The notes under the pieces are model-generated. The model was given only the letters and a program-made list of their open reading frames with translations. It ran no database searches and was not told the origin of the DNA. This document shows positions 15,344-23,315 of a DNA stretch of 64,000 nt, piece by piece. Made by a program: the position numbers and the translations under genes. Each line of letters opens with the position of its first letter. Positions within the stretch are counted from its first letter, which is position 1. The stretch lies in assembly GCF_900114915.1 (NCBI RefSeq), contig NZ_FOUS01000008.1, positions 124,001-188,000 of the forward strand, in the 5' to 3' direction. The DNA comes from Bradyrhizobium sp. Rc3b. Its GTDB lineage: Bacteria > Pseudomonadota > Alphaproteobacteria > Rhizobiales > Xanthobacteraceae.

Positions 15344-16953
15344 ACCAGATCACGCCTCCGCCGAAACTCGATATCATCCCCGCCAGCGCCCCGTTCTCCG
15401 ACGCGCAGCGCTCCTGGCTGAACGGCTTCTTTGCCGGGCTGTTGTCGCCTGATGTCGCCGCGCCGCTGTCAGCGGAGCAGGGCGCCGCCGTCATGCAGGG
15501 CGCAGCCGGCGACGGTGACGACGGCGAGGCGCCCTGGCACGACCAGACCATGCCGATCGCCGACCGGATGAAGCTTGCGGAGGGCCGTCCCGTCCGCCGC
15601 AAGATGATGGCGGCGATGGCGCAGCAGGATTGCGGCCAGTGCGGCTACAATTGCTACGACTATTCGGAGGCGATCGCGGGCCGCAGCGAAGCACGGCTCA
15701 ACCTCTGTGTTCCCGGCGGCAAGGAAACCGCGCGGATGCTGAAGTCGCTGTACGAGGAGCTGGACAAGGCGCCGGCGGCCAAGGCGGCGGACAAGACGGA
15801 CGCGGTGACCGCGCCGGCCGTGACCGTGACGATCGCGGAGCCGGGCCGCTCGCGCGACAACCCCGTGACCGCGACCTTCCTCTCGCGCCGTCTGCTCAAC
15901 AAGGGCAAGTCCGAGAAGGAAACCTATCACGTCGAGTTCGATCTCTCCGAGAGCAAGCTCGACTACGTCGTGGGCGACAGTTTTGGCGTGTTCGCGCGCA
16001 ACGAGGTCGGCCTCGTCGACCAGATCATCGCGCTGCTCGGCGCCTCCCACACCACCAAGGTCAACGGCAAGACGTTGCGCGAGGTGCTGATCGACGACGT
16101 CTCGCTGTCGCCGGCACCCGACACGCTGTTCGAATTGATCTCCTTCATCACCGGCGGCGCGCAGCGCGAGAAGGCGCGGGCGCTGGCGCAGGGCGAGGAT
16201 CCCGACGGCGATGCCGCCACGCTCGACGTCATGGCGGCGCTGCAGAAGTTTTCGGGTACGCGGCCGCATCCGGAGGCTTTCGTCGAGGCGCTGGAGCCGC
16301 TGCAGCCGCGGCTCTACTCGATCTCGTCCTCGCACAATGCGACGCCCGGAAAGCTGTCGCTGACCGTCGATTCCGTGCGCTACGTCGTCGGCAAGCGCAA
16401 GCGTCTCGGTGTCGCCTCGACCTTCCTCGGCGAGCGCATCACAGAAGGCGAGAATCTCAAGGTCTATGTGCAGAAGGCGCACGGTTTCGGCCTGCCGCAG
16501 GACCCGAAGACGCCCGTGATCATGATCGGTCCCGGCACCGGCATCGCGCCGTTCCGTGCTTTCCTGCTCGATCGCAAGGCGACCGGCGCGCCCGGCAAGA
16601 ACTGGCTGTTCTTCGGCCATCAGCGCAGCGATTGCGACTTCTTCTACCAGGAGGAGCTCAATGCGATGAAGACCTCGGGTCTGCTGACGCGCATGTCGCT
16701 GGCCTGGTCGCGCGACGGCGAGAAGAAGTTCTACGTGCAGGACCGTATGCGCGAGGTCGGCCGCGAGGTGTGGACCTGGCTCGCCGAAGGCGCGCATCTC
16801 TACATCTGCGGCGATGCCAAGCGCATGGCCAAGGACGTCGAGCGTGCGCTGGTCGACATCGTCGCCCAGTTCGGGGCGCGTTCGACCGACGAAGCCGTTA
16901 GTTTCGTCGCCGAGCTCAAGAAGACCGGCCGCTTCCAGGCTGACGTGTACTAA
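15340..16953 (+). CDS. CysJ-like FAD/NADPH reductase with N-terminal Fe-S domain, partner of NirA
   Basis: A 537-residue reductase whose start overlaps the nirA stop (ATGA). The C-terminal two thirds is a ferredoxin-NADP reductase module: RLYSISSSHNATPGK (FAD), MIGPGTGIAPFRAFLLDR (NADPH) and YICGDAKRMAKDVERAL. Unlike CysJ it lacks the N-terminal FMN flavodoxin domain; in its place, at about residues 85-130, is CGQCGYNCYDYSEAI and NLCVPGG, resembling the 4Fe-4S domain of RnfB-like proteins. It therefore probably passes electrons NADPH to FAD to Fe-S to NirA. Confidence 0.85.
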   Translation: MNQITPPPKLDIIPASAPFSDAQRSWLNGFFAGLLSPDVAAPLSAEQGAAVMQGAAGDGDDGEAPWHDQTMPIADRMKLAEGRPVRRKMMAAMAQQDCGQCGYNCYDYSEAIAGRSEARLNLCVPGGKETARMLKSLYEELDKAPAAKAADKTDAVTAPAVTVTIAEPGRSRDNPVTATFLSRRLLNKGKSEKETYHVEFDLSESKLDYVVGDSFGVFARNEVGLVDQIIALLGASHTTKVNGKTLREVLIDDVSLSPAPDTLFELISFITGGAQREKARALAQGEDPDGDAATLDVMAALQKFSGTRPHPEAFVEALEPLQPRLYSISSSHNATPGKLSLTVDSVRYVVGKRKRLGVASTFLGERITEGENLKVYVQKAHGFGLPQDPKTPVIMIGPGTGIAPFRAFLLDRKATGAPGKNWLFFGHQRSDCDFFYQEELNAMKTSGLLTRMSLAWSRDGEKKFYVQDRMREVGREVWTWLAEGAHLYICGDAKRMAKDVERALVDIVAQFGARSTDEAVSFVAELKKTGRFQADVY

Positions 16954-16978
16954 GGCGATCGTCGGGCTACTGTCATCC

Positions 16979-16998
16979 GAGCCGGTTCCAACCGGCTC
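16979..16998 (+). terminator. Hairpin terminator after the nirA operon
   Basis: GAGCCGGT-TCCA-ACCGGCTC forms a perfect 8-bp stem with a four-base loop 25 bases after the reductase stop, followed by GAATTTG. The T-run is short, so termination efficiency is uncertain. Confidence 0.6.
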
Positions 16999-17158
16999 GA
17001 ATTTGAACGAATAAGATTCTCGGAACCTGCACCTGGAGAGAATTTACGTCTGCGATGCGGCCGCTTCGGAGGAGGCGCATCGCTATTTCCTCCGGCATCT
17101 TGCCTCCCGCCCTGGTTGATCCCTCATAATCCTACAAATGGGGCGTTGGAGATCGACC

Positions 17159-17311
17159 ATGCGCGAACTATCGGCGGAAGCCAGGCTGCACTTCTACGCG
17201 CGCTCGCTCTCGCGTCGGACCGGGGCGAGCATGCATCATTTCGCGCTCTACAGTGCGTTTGCCGTGATCGCGGCGATCGTGTTCGGCACGTTGTCGATAC
17301 ACCCGTTCTAA
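17159..17311 (+). CDS. Small single-pass membrane protein (50 aa)
   Basis: A 50-residue ORF with a basic, polar N-terminus (RELSAEARLHFYARSLSRR) and one hydrophobic helix (ALYSAFAVIAAIVFGTL), then a short tail ending in HPF. GGAG lies eight bases before the ATG at 17159. An in-frame ATG at 17138 would add seven residues. It has the look of the small membrane proteins common in bradyrhizobia. Function unknown. Confidence 0.65.
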   Translation: MRELSAEARLHFYARSLSRRTGASMHHFALYSAFAVIAAIVFGTLSIHPF

Positions 17312-17327
17312 AGATCCTGCTCGGTCT

Positions 17328-17415
17328 CGTAGGGTGGGCAAGCGAAGGTGCCCACCGCCTGTGTCAATCAGACAGAGATCGTGGGCACGGCGCTATGCGC
17401 CTTTGCCCACCCTAC
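17328..17415. repeat. Palindromic CGTAGGGTGGGCA repeat, copy 2
   Basis: It begins CGTAGGGTGGGCAAGCG and ends GCCTTTGCCCACCCTACG, with an internal GTGCCCACC/GTGGGCAC pair, as in the element at 4362-4439. It lies between the small membrane protein and the convergent pxpA gene. Confidence 0.8.
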
Positions 17416-17438
17416 GGCACCGCGGCACCTGATGTGCC

Positions 17439-18209
17439 TCACGCCCCGCGCTTGAACGGCGCCACTTCGATCCCTGCATCCTTCAACGCCTGACGCAAGG
17501 TCCGCGCGATCTCGACGGCGCCGTGCGTGTCGCCATGAATGCACACCGTGTCGGTGCGCATCTTGATGACCTTGCCCGTCACCGAGACCACCGCGCCGTC
17601 CTGCACCATGCGCACCACGCGGTCGGCAATCGCCTTGGCGTCGTGCAGCACCGCGCCGGGCTTCTTGCGCGAGACGAGATTGCCGTCGTCCTCATAGGCG
17701 CGGTCGGCGAACACCTCGTGCACCATCGGTAGATTGGCGGCTTCGCCGGCCTTCACCAGCTTGGAATTGGCGAGCACGACGAAGATCAGGCTGGGATCGA
17801 CCGCCCGGATGCCGGCGGCGATCGCCTTCGCCGTCATGTCGTCCTCGCAGGCGACGTTGGAGAGCGCGCCATGCGCCTTCACATGCGTGACCTTGTGGCC
17901 GGCCGCGGTCGCAATCGCCTGCAATGCGCCGATCTGGTAGGCGACGAGGTTCTCGATCTCGGACGCCTTCAGGCCAGCGATCGGATGGCGGCCGAAACCG
18001 TGCAGGTCGCGATATCCCGGATGGGCGCCGACCGAGACGCCGCGCGCCTTCGCCAGTTCCACCGTCCGGCGCATGATGTCGGGGTCGCCGGCATGGAAGC
18101 CGCAGGCGACGTTGACCGAGCTTGCGAGCTCGATCATCGCGGGATCGTTGCCCATCTCCCACGCGCCAAAACCTTCGCCGAGGTCGCAATTGAGATCGAT
18201 TGTCTTCAT
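17439..18209 (-). CDS. pxpA: 5-oxoprolinase subunit A (LamB/YcsF family)
   Basis: A 256-residue protein of the LamB/YcsF family: MKTIDLNCDLGEGFGAWEMG at the start, VNVACGFHAGDP, GAHPGYRDLHGFGR, and THVKAHGALSNVA in the middle. PxpA with PxpB and PxpC forms the ATP-dependent bacterial 5-oxoprolinase that opens pyroglutamate to glutamate, removing a spontaneous damage product. It is the last gene of a pxpB-pxpC-pxpA operon, 33 bases after pxpC. Confidence 0.92.
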   Translation of the reverse strand: MKTIDLNCDLGEGFGAWEMGNDPAMIELASSVNVACGFHAGDPDIMRRTVELAKARGVSVGAHPGYRDLHGFGRHPIAGLKASEIENLVAYQIGALQAIATAAGHKVTHVKAHGALSNVACEDDMTAKAIAAGIRAVDPSLIFVVLANSKLVKAGEAANLPMVHEVFADRAYEDDGNLVSRKKPGAVLHDAKAIADRVVRMVQDGAVVSVTGKVIKMRTDTVCIHGDTHGAVEIARTLRQALKDAGIEVAPFKRGA

Positions 18210-18242
18210 GGGTTGCCTCTCTGCCTCTGGTCGTCGTGTCGT

Positions 18243-19280
18243 TTATGGCTCCGCCGTCACCTGCCAGGTCCCGGCATCCACGGCGCTCACAGCATAGCCC
18301 GCGACGTTGGCATCGCTGAGCGCCTCGATGTTGAGCGCGACGGTGTCGGCAGAGCGCAGGCGATCGGGCAGGTTGCGGATCAGTTGCGCAAATTTCCTCG
18401 CCTCGTCCTGCGCCTCGGCCATGCGCACAGCCCTGAAGCGGAACGCGGTTCCGGCCGAGGTCTGGGCGAGGCGGCCGACGTCGGCGGTGATGACCGTTGC
18501 GATCTTCGGATAGCCGCCGGAGGTGCCGCGGTCCATCATCAGCGCGATCGGCGAGCCGTTGCCGGGCACCTGGATGCTGCCGTTGACCGTGCCGTCGGAG
18601 ACGATGTTATGGCCGTGCAGATGCTTGATCGCGGGTCCTTCGAGCCGGTAGCCCATGCGGTCGGAGGTCGCCGAGATCTTCCACTCGCTGTCCAGGAACA
18701 GCGCCTTGTTGGCGTCGTCGAACTCGTCGTCCTGCGGCCCCAGCACTACGCGGATCGGACCGCTCACGGGGTTTGGCAGCTCGATCCGCAATTCCGGGGC
18801 GCCGCTCGCGGCATCGACCGAAAATTCATCACCGGCCTGGAGCGGGCGCGGGTAGGGGCTGCCGAGGCCCGCGCGGGCATTCACGGCGAGACTGCCGAAC
18901 ACCATCTCGCCTTTGATGGCGCCTTCGATGGCGAGATAGGTGAACGCACCGCCGCGGGCAAAGCCCAGCGTCAGCGTCTCGCCGTCCTTCAGCGTCACCG
19001 ATGTGTCCATCGCGACCGGGTTCCCGGCGACGTCCGCATTGCGCGGCGCGCCTGAAATTGCAACACGGACGGCGCCATCGCGCGCGGTGAAGGCGGCGCC
19101 GAACGGGCCGATCTCTACAGTGGCCGCGAACGGCTCGTTGCCGACCAGCGTGTTCGCCGCAGCCAGCGACAGGCGGTCCATGGCGCCGCTGACCGTCAGA
19201 CCATAGCGCTGTGCGCCGTGGCGTCCGCCGTCCTGCACGGAGCTAGCCGGGCCGATGCTGGCGACGACGAGCCGGCTCAT
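18243..19280 (-). CDS. pxpC: 5-oxoprolinase subunit C (biotin-dependent carboxyltransferase-like)
   Basis: A 345-residue protein of the KipA/PxpC family (homologous to the C-terminal half of urea amidolyase). Markers are GPASSVQDGGRHGAQRYGL near the N-terminus and DRMGYRLEG followed later by MMDRGTSGGYPKIATV. The start ATG overlaps the pxpB stop by four bases (19277-19280), so the B and C subunits are probably made in equal amounts. It works with PxpA and PxpB in hydrolysing 5-oxoproline. Confidence 0.92.
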   Translation of the reverse strand: MSRLVVASIGPASSVQDGGRHGAQRYGLTVSGAMDRLSLAAANTLVGNEPFAATVEIGPFGAAFTARDGAVRVAISGAPRNADVAGNPVAMDTSVTLKDGETLTLGFARGGAFTYLAIEGAIKGEMVFGSLAVNARAGLGSPYPRPLQAGDEFSVDAASGAPELRIELPNPVSGPIRVVLGPQDDEFDDANKALFLDSEWKISATSDRMGYRLEGPAIKHLHGHNIVSDGTVNGSIQVPGNGSPIALMMDRGTSGGYPKIATVITADVGRLAQTSAGTAFRFRAVRMAEAQDEARKFAQLIRNLPDRLRSADTVALNIEALSDANVAGYAVSAVDAGTWQVTAEP

Positions 19281-20008
19281 GCGTCCACCTGCTCGGCGAC
19301 GATCTCGCCGGCTTCCGCAGCGCGGTCCAGCTCCTCGAAGGTCTTGTGATCGATGGAGAAGAACGTCACGCGGTCACCGGGTTCGGTGAGGAAGGTTGGA
19401 TCGCGGTGGAGCTGATAGGTTCTGACCGGCGTGCGGCCGAGCAGATGCCAGCCGCTCGGGGCGGCGAGGCACTGGATCCCGGCCTGGACGCCACCGATCG
19501 AGATCGTGCCGGCGGGCGTCAGCAGCCGAGGATTTTGCCGGCGCGACATGTGCAGCGATTTGTCGAGGCCGCTCAGATAGGACCAGCCCGGCGTGAATCC
19601 GATCATGGCGACCTTGTAGTCGCCGCCCGCATGCCGGGCGACGATGTCGTCGGGCGTGGTGCTCAGCGCCTTGGCGACATCCTCGAGGTCGATGCCATGC
19701 TCGCCGCCATAGGCGACGGGAACGCGCCAGCGCCGCGCCTTGGTCACCGGCGGCGGCGGCTGGATGGCAATCGGCAGCAGCTTGTCGCCGAGCGCATCGA
19801 AACCGATCTTGCCGGGATCGTAGTGCACCAGCAGCGAGCGATAGGTCGGCACAGTCTCGGTGATGCCATCGATCGGGCTTGCTGCGAGCGCCTTGTCCAG
19901 CGCCAGCACGCGTTGGTTGGCATCGTCGTCGATGGTGCGGCTGAACTCGACCGTGACGGCGCTGTCGCCACTGGGCAGAAGGCGGGGCGGGGGGAGCGTC
20001 GCGGCCAT
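19277..20008 (-). CDS. pxpB: 5-oxoprolinase subunit B (KipI-like)
   Basis: A 243-residue protein of the KipI/PxpB family: PSGDSAVTVEFSRTIDDDAN at the start, later VAMIGFTPGWSYLSGLD and SIGGVQAGIQCLAAPSGWHL. It is the first gene of the pxpBCA operon. The upstream region is shared with the divergent RraA-like gene (258 bases). It lacks a signal peptide and acts in the cytoplasm. Confidence 0.92.
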   Translation of the reverse strand: MAATLPPPRLLPSGDSAVTVEFSRTIDDDANQRVLALDKALAASPIDGITETVPTYRSLLVHYDPGKIGFDALGDKLLPIAIQPPPPVTKARRWRVPVAYGGEHGIDLEDVAKALSTTPDDIVARHAGGDYKVAMIGFTPGWSYLSGLDKSLHMSRRQNPRLLTPAGTISIGGVQAGIQCLAAPSGWHLLGRTPVRTYQLHRDPTFLTEPGDRVTFFSIDHKTFEELDRAAEAGEIVAEQVDA

Positions 20009-20266
20009 TGAGCTGTCGAAGAGCTGTCGAAATCGGGCTTTTGCGGGAGCGGGCTCGACCTTGAGTTCCGCCTCACCCCTGCTTCGCGTAAATGCGCCCG
20101 CAAGTCCAATAAATTAATGCAGGAGGCCACGATAAGGCTTTGTTATCGCGTCGCATAACAGCCCACCGGCCCTGCATTATTGATAGCCTCTTGGCCCTTG
20201 ACGCAAAGCGCCCGGCTCGCAAGATGCGCTCGTTCTTTCCCGCCCATCCGGAGCTCGTCTGTTTCC

Positions 20267-20965
20267 ATGTCGCTGTCCCCCGAAGCCCGCAAGATCCTCG
20301 CCGGCATCACCACTGCCACCATCACCACGGTCCTGCTGAAAAAGGGCCTGCGCAATGTGTGGATGCGGGGCGCGCGGCCGCTGCGCCCCGGCCTGCCGCG
20401 TCTGGTGGGGCCGGCCTTCACGCTGCGCTTCGTGCCGGCGCGCGAGGATCTGGCGACGCCGGAATCCTGGTCGTCGCCGATCTCGACCCGCACCGCGATC
20501 GAGGCGATGCCGGAGGGCTGCATCGCCGTGGTCGATGCCATGGGGATCACCGATGCCGGCATCTTCGGCGACATCCTCTGCGCCCGCATGATGAAGCGCG
20601 GTGTCACCGCGCTCGTCACCGACGGCGTCGTGCGTGACGTCGAGGGCGTGCTCGGCACCAACCTGCCGGTGTGGTGCGACGGCTATGCCGCGCCGCCTTC
20701 GGTCGCCGGCCTGACCTTCGTCGGCTGGGGCGAGCCGATCGGCTGCGGCGGGGTTGCCGTTTTTCCGAACGACATCGTGGTCGCCGACCAGGACGGCTGC
20801 GTGCTGATCCCGCAGGCGATGCTCGAGCACGTGCTCAACGAGGGCGTCGAGCAGGAGCGGATGGAGGCCTGGATCGTCAACGAGGTGAACAACGGCGCGG
20901 TGCTGCCCGGCCTCTACCCCATGAACGCGGAAACCAAGGCGCGCTACGCCGCCAGCAAGAAGTAA
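20267..20965 (+). CDS. RraA-like family protein (possible HMG/CHA-type aldolase)
   Basis: A 232-residue protein of the RraA/demethylmenaquinone methyltransferase-like fold. Typical stretches are GPAFTLRFVPAREDLATPES, DAMGITDAGIFGDILCARM and LVTDGVVRDVEGVL, whose R and D (VRD) are the metal/substrate-binding pair shared with 4-hydroxy-4-methyl-2-oxoglutarate aldolases. It may therefore be an aldolase/decarboxylase rather than an RNase E regulator. The ATG at 20267 matches the family N-terminus. A cupin gene follows after 15 bases, suggesting a joint catabolic role. Confidence 0.8.
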   Translation: MSLSPEARKILAGITTATITTVLLKKGLRNVWMRGARPLRPGLPRLVGPAFTLRFVPAREDLATPESWSSPISTRTAIEAMPEGCIAVVDAMGITDAGIFGDILCARMMKRGVTALVTDGVVRDVEGVLGTNLPVWCDGYAAPPSVAGLTFVGWGEPIGCGGVAVFPNDIVVADQDGCVLIPQAMLEHVLNEGVEQERMEAWIVNEVNNGAVLPGLYPMNAETKARYAASKK

Positions 20966-20980
20966 CGAAGCGAGGACCCC

Positions 20981-21385
20981 ATGGAGATCACTGTTGCCGG
21001 CACGCGGCTGACCCGCCGCGCGCCCAAGGAAAACTTCACCGGTACCGTGTGGCAAGACCCCATCATCATGGCGCCCGCGCCGGCACGGCTGAACTGCTCG
21101 CGCGTCGCCTTCGAGCCCGGCGCGCGCACCAATTGGCATCACCATCCGCTCGGGCAGACGCTCTACGTCATCTCCGGCGTCGGCCGCGTCCAGACCAAGG
21201 GCGGTCCTGTCAGGGAGATCCGCCCCGGCGACACCGTCTGGATCCCGCCGGGTGAATTGCACTGGCACGGCGCTTCGCCGACCAACGGCATGTGCCACAT
21301 CGCCATGCAGGAGGCGCTCGACGGGACCTACTCGACCTGGCTGGAGCCGGTCACAGACGCGGAGTACGGCGCGGCGCTGGGCTGA
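20981..21385 (+). CDS. Cupin domain protein (mandelonitrile lyase-like)
   Basis: A 134-residue single-domain cupin. The metal motif is visible as NWHHHPLGQTLYVISGVG (HxH and Q) and GELHWHGAS (second motif histidine). The N-terminus (FTGTVWQDPI) resembles small manganese cupins with hydroxynitrile lyase or decarboxylase activity. It shares a transcription unit with the RraA-like gene. The actual substrate is unknown. Confidence 0.8.
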   Translation: MEITVAGTRLTRRAPKENFTGTVWQDPIIMAPAPARLNCSRVAFEPGARTNWHHHPLGQTLYVISGVGRVQTKGGPVREIRPGDTVWIPPGELHWHGASPTNGMCHIAMQEALDGTYSTWLEPVTDAEYGAALG

Positions 21386-21392
21386 GGCATTT

Positions 21393-21523
21393 GTGTCCCG
21401 GACAAGACGCATCGCCCCAAGGCGATGCGCCGCCGATCCGGGACTCAGAACTGCCGAACGAGCAAGGAAGCTGGGTCTCGGCTCGGCGCAGCAACGCTTC
21501 GCGCTGCTGCTTGTCCGGGACAC
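21393..21523. repeat. Intergenic inverted-repeat element (GTGTCCCGGACAAG arms)
   Basis: The left arm GTGTCCCGGACAAG (21393-21406) is matched by CTTGTCCGGGACAC (21510-21523), with one internal base difference in symmetry. Inside is a perfect hairpin GCATCGCC-CCAA-GGCGATGC at 21409-21428 and a GCAGCA/TGCTGC pair. It fills the gap between the cupin gene and the convergent small secreted protein gene and may terminate both. Confidence 0.7.
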
Positions 21524-21528
21524 GGCGC

Positions 21529-21885
21529 CTACATCCGTTCCGCCGTCCAGGTGCCCGTGCACAGCGCGCCGCGCCAGGTGCCGGACCCCGAGGTGCCGCT
21601 GAGCCGGCCGAAGCCGACGGCGCGCTTGATGCCGGTGCTCAAGGTGACATTGATGCTGCCGGCATCCGCCACGCGGCCCGATGCCGTCACCGCGGCGCTG
21701 GTCGATGCGATCTGCCCATTGTTGATACCGATCGCGACGGTGGCGCCGTTGCCGCAGGTCTCGCTCGAGGACGAGATCCGCACGTTCCAGGCGCCGTCGA
21801 AGCTGGTCGATGCTGCATTTGCCTGTCCGCAGAGCAGGGCGGCGGCCCAGATCGCGGCGAAGATACCCTTGCAAAGATGTCGCAT
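21529..21885 (-). CDS. Small secreted protein of unknown function
   Basis: A 118-residue protein with a signal peptide (KGIFAAIWAAALLCGQANAA, cleavage near residue 25). The mature part has two-residue motifs rich in Ser, Gly and Thr (FDGAWNVRISSSSETCG; SGSGTWRGALCTGTWTAER) and two cysteines that could pair. The repeated G-x-W pattern suggests a small beta-barrel such as those in secreted lipocalin-like or MliC-like proteins, but I do not recognise the family. The ATG at 21885 gives a normal signal sequence; one four codons upstream is also possible. Confidence 0.65.
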   Translation of the reverse strand: MRHLCKGIFAAIWAAALLCGQANAASTSFDGAWNVRISSSSETCGNGATVAIGINNGQIASTSAAVTASGRVADAGSINVTLSTGIKRAVGFGRLSGTSGSGTWRGALCTGTWTAERM

Positions 21886-22042
21886 GACACGCCCCATTGG
21901 CTGAACCTGCGGGGCATCGTGTCACGACATGGGGCGGACCGATGTGAGGGGTGTCACGGATGCGGTCGGACGGTCCAACGCGAACGTGTCCGAGCGCCGC
22001 CGCATCAGCCGGGCAGAGCCGTGAAAGCTGGCGTTCGTAGCA

Positions 22043-23281
22043 TCACCTTGTTTTCGCGGTGCGATCGATCACGCGCGCCAGCGAGACGGCGGAGTTTGTA
22101 TCGACCAGCGGGGCCTTGCCGACTGTCTTTCGCAATGCGAACGCCTCGGACGCAAAGAGCTTGTCCGGATCATCAGGGGCGTCCTTGATGCCGGTGAGCA
22201 GGCGGATCTGCATGCCCTTCAGGAGCTCCGTCACGGCCGGTTTGGCGATTGTCTTGTCGTTGGGGTCGGCCAGGAGTGCCTCTTCCCAGCCGCGGTGAGC
22301 ATTCTTGGGTGTCACTCGCTCCACAAGCTTATCGTAGCTGGTCTGGTAGGCGCCGATGGCCACGAGGCGATCGTTTTCGGCGAGCTCAGGTGAAGTGATC
22401 ACCTCGGAGCGCAGAGTCAGCATCTGCTCGTCTGCATGCTCCAGCTCCCGCTTCATGATGCTGCTTGCAACACCCTGCCAGTGTCGGTGAAATCCGAGCT
22501 GCGTGAGAGGGTTGATCGTATCAGGTCCCTCGGGCAGCAGGCTGGCCGTGAACTCTATGGCCAGAAGGCAATAGTCCAGGCCAGACACGCGCTGGCCGTC
22601 CAGCAGCAATTTGTCGTCCGTCACCACCAGTCGCTTGGCAACCGCTTCGTCCAGGTCGGGGCCGGCAACCAGGAGATAGCCGCTGCGGCCGAGCGCATTG
22701 CCGTCGGCATAGGAGAACATGGGCGTGACGATGTTGAGTCCGAACAGGCCCGCGACCCGGTCGTAGATCTTTTCAGCCACGCGCAACCCGTCGGAAACGC
22801 CCGGCGCGAGCCCGGTCTGTGTGGTCAGGTCGGCCGCCAGTTGCAGGACCTGTTGCGCGACGTCGTGAAACGGAAGGCGGAACAGCCCGACGAACAGGGA
22901 CAAATTGTCCTGCTTCATGGGCGCGCGCCTGACGGCGTAGATATTCTTGAAGTCGACATACCCCGGAGCGGCACCGGCGGCCTTCAGCTGAGCTGCGATC
23001 TCGTCGTTGCTCAGGATCGTGGGTCGGCGCTGACGTCCGTCGCCGAAGCTGAACTCGGTGAGCACGACGCCGAGCGGAAGGAACGAGCTGAAAAACTTGC
23101 CGCCCTCTCGCAAGCCCATTTCGACCATGCGCACGCCGAAATAGCTCGCTTCGGGCAGGAAGGTCTGTCCCGCGGTCATCGCGTTGCCACCGCTCGACGC
23201 GACGTAACCGACATAGGGGCGCCGCAACTCGCGGCTCGCCCAGTGCTCCACGACGTTCTTGAGTGTGGCCCAGACTGTCAT
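22043..23281 (-). CDS. Uncharacterised protein, third gene of the sensor-CHAT operon
   Basis: A 412-residue protein, not recognised. No signal peptide and no long hydrophobic helix is evident; it is probably cytoplasmic. An N-terminal region rich in Gly/aromatic residues (RRPYVGYVASSGGNAMTAGQ, GGKFFSSFLPLGVVL) is followed by a mixed helical region (DVAQQVLQLAADLTTQTGL) and a charged C-terminal part. I choose the ATG at 23281 (AAGGA just upstream) over a TTG at 23299. It starts 34 bases after the CHAT protease stop, on the same strand. By analogy with other CHAT operons it may be the protease substrate or effector, but this is inference from position only. Confidence 0.75.
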   Translation of the reverse strand: MTVWATLKNVVEHWASRELRRPYVGYVASSGGNAMTAGQTFLPEASYFGVRMVEMGLREGGKFFSSFLPLGVVLTEFSFGDGRQRRPTILSNDEIAAQLKAAGAAPGYVDFKNIYAVRRAPMKQDNLSLFVGLFRLPFHDVAQQVLQLAADLTTQTGLAPGVSDGLRVAEKIYDRVAGLFGLNIVTPMFSYADGNALGRSGYLLVAGPDLDEAVAKRLVVTDDKLLLDGQRVSGLDYCLLAIEFTASLLPEGPDTINPLTQLGFHRHWQGVASSIMKRELEHADEQMLTLRSEVITSPELAENDRLVAIGAYQTSYDKLVERVTPKNAHRGWEEALLADPNDKTIAKPAVTELLKGMQIRLLTGIKDAPDDPDKLFASEAFALRKTVGKAPLVDTNSAVSLARVIDRTAKTR

Positions 23282-23315
23282 GACATCCTTCCACTCCAAG
23301 CAGCTCAGTCGTTGC

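Noticed and set aside
20177..21925. 582-residue minus-strand ORF across the RraA-like and cupin genes
   Set aside because: It covers two genes with strong family motifs on the other strand, and its own translation is Arg/Gly/His-rich without a domain.
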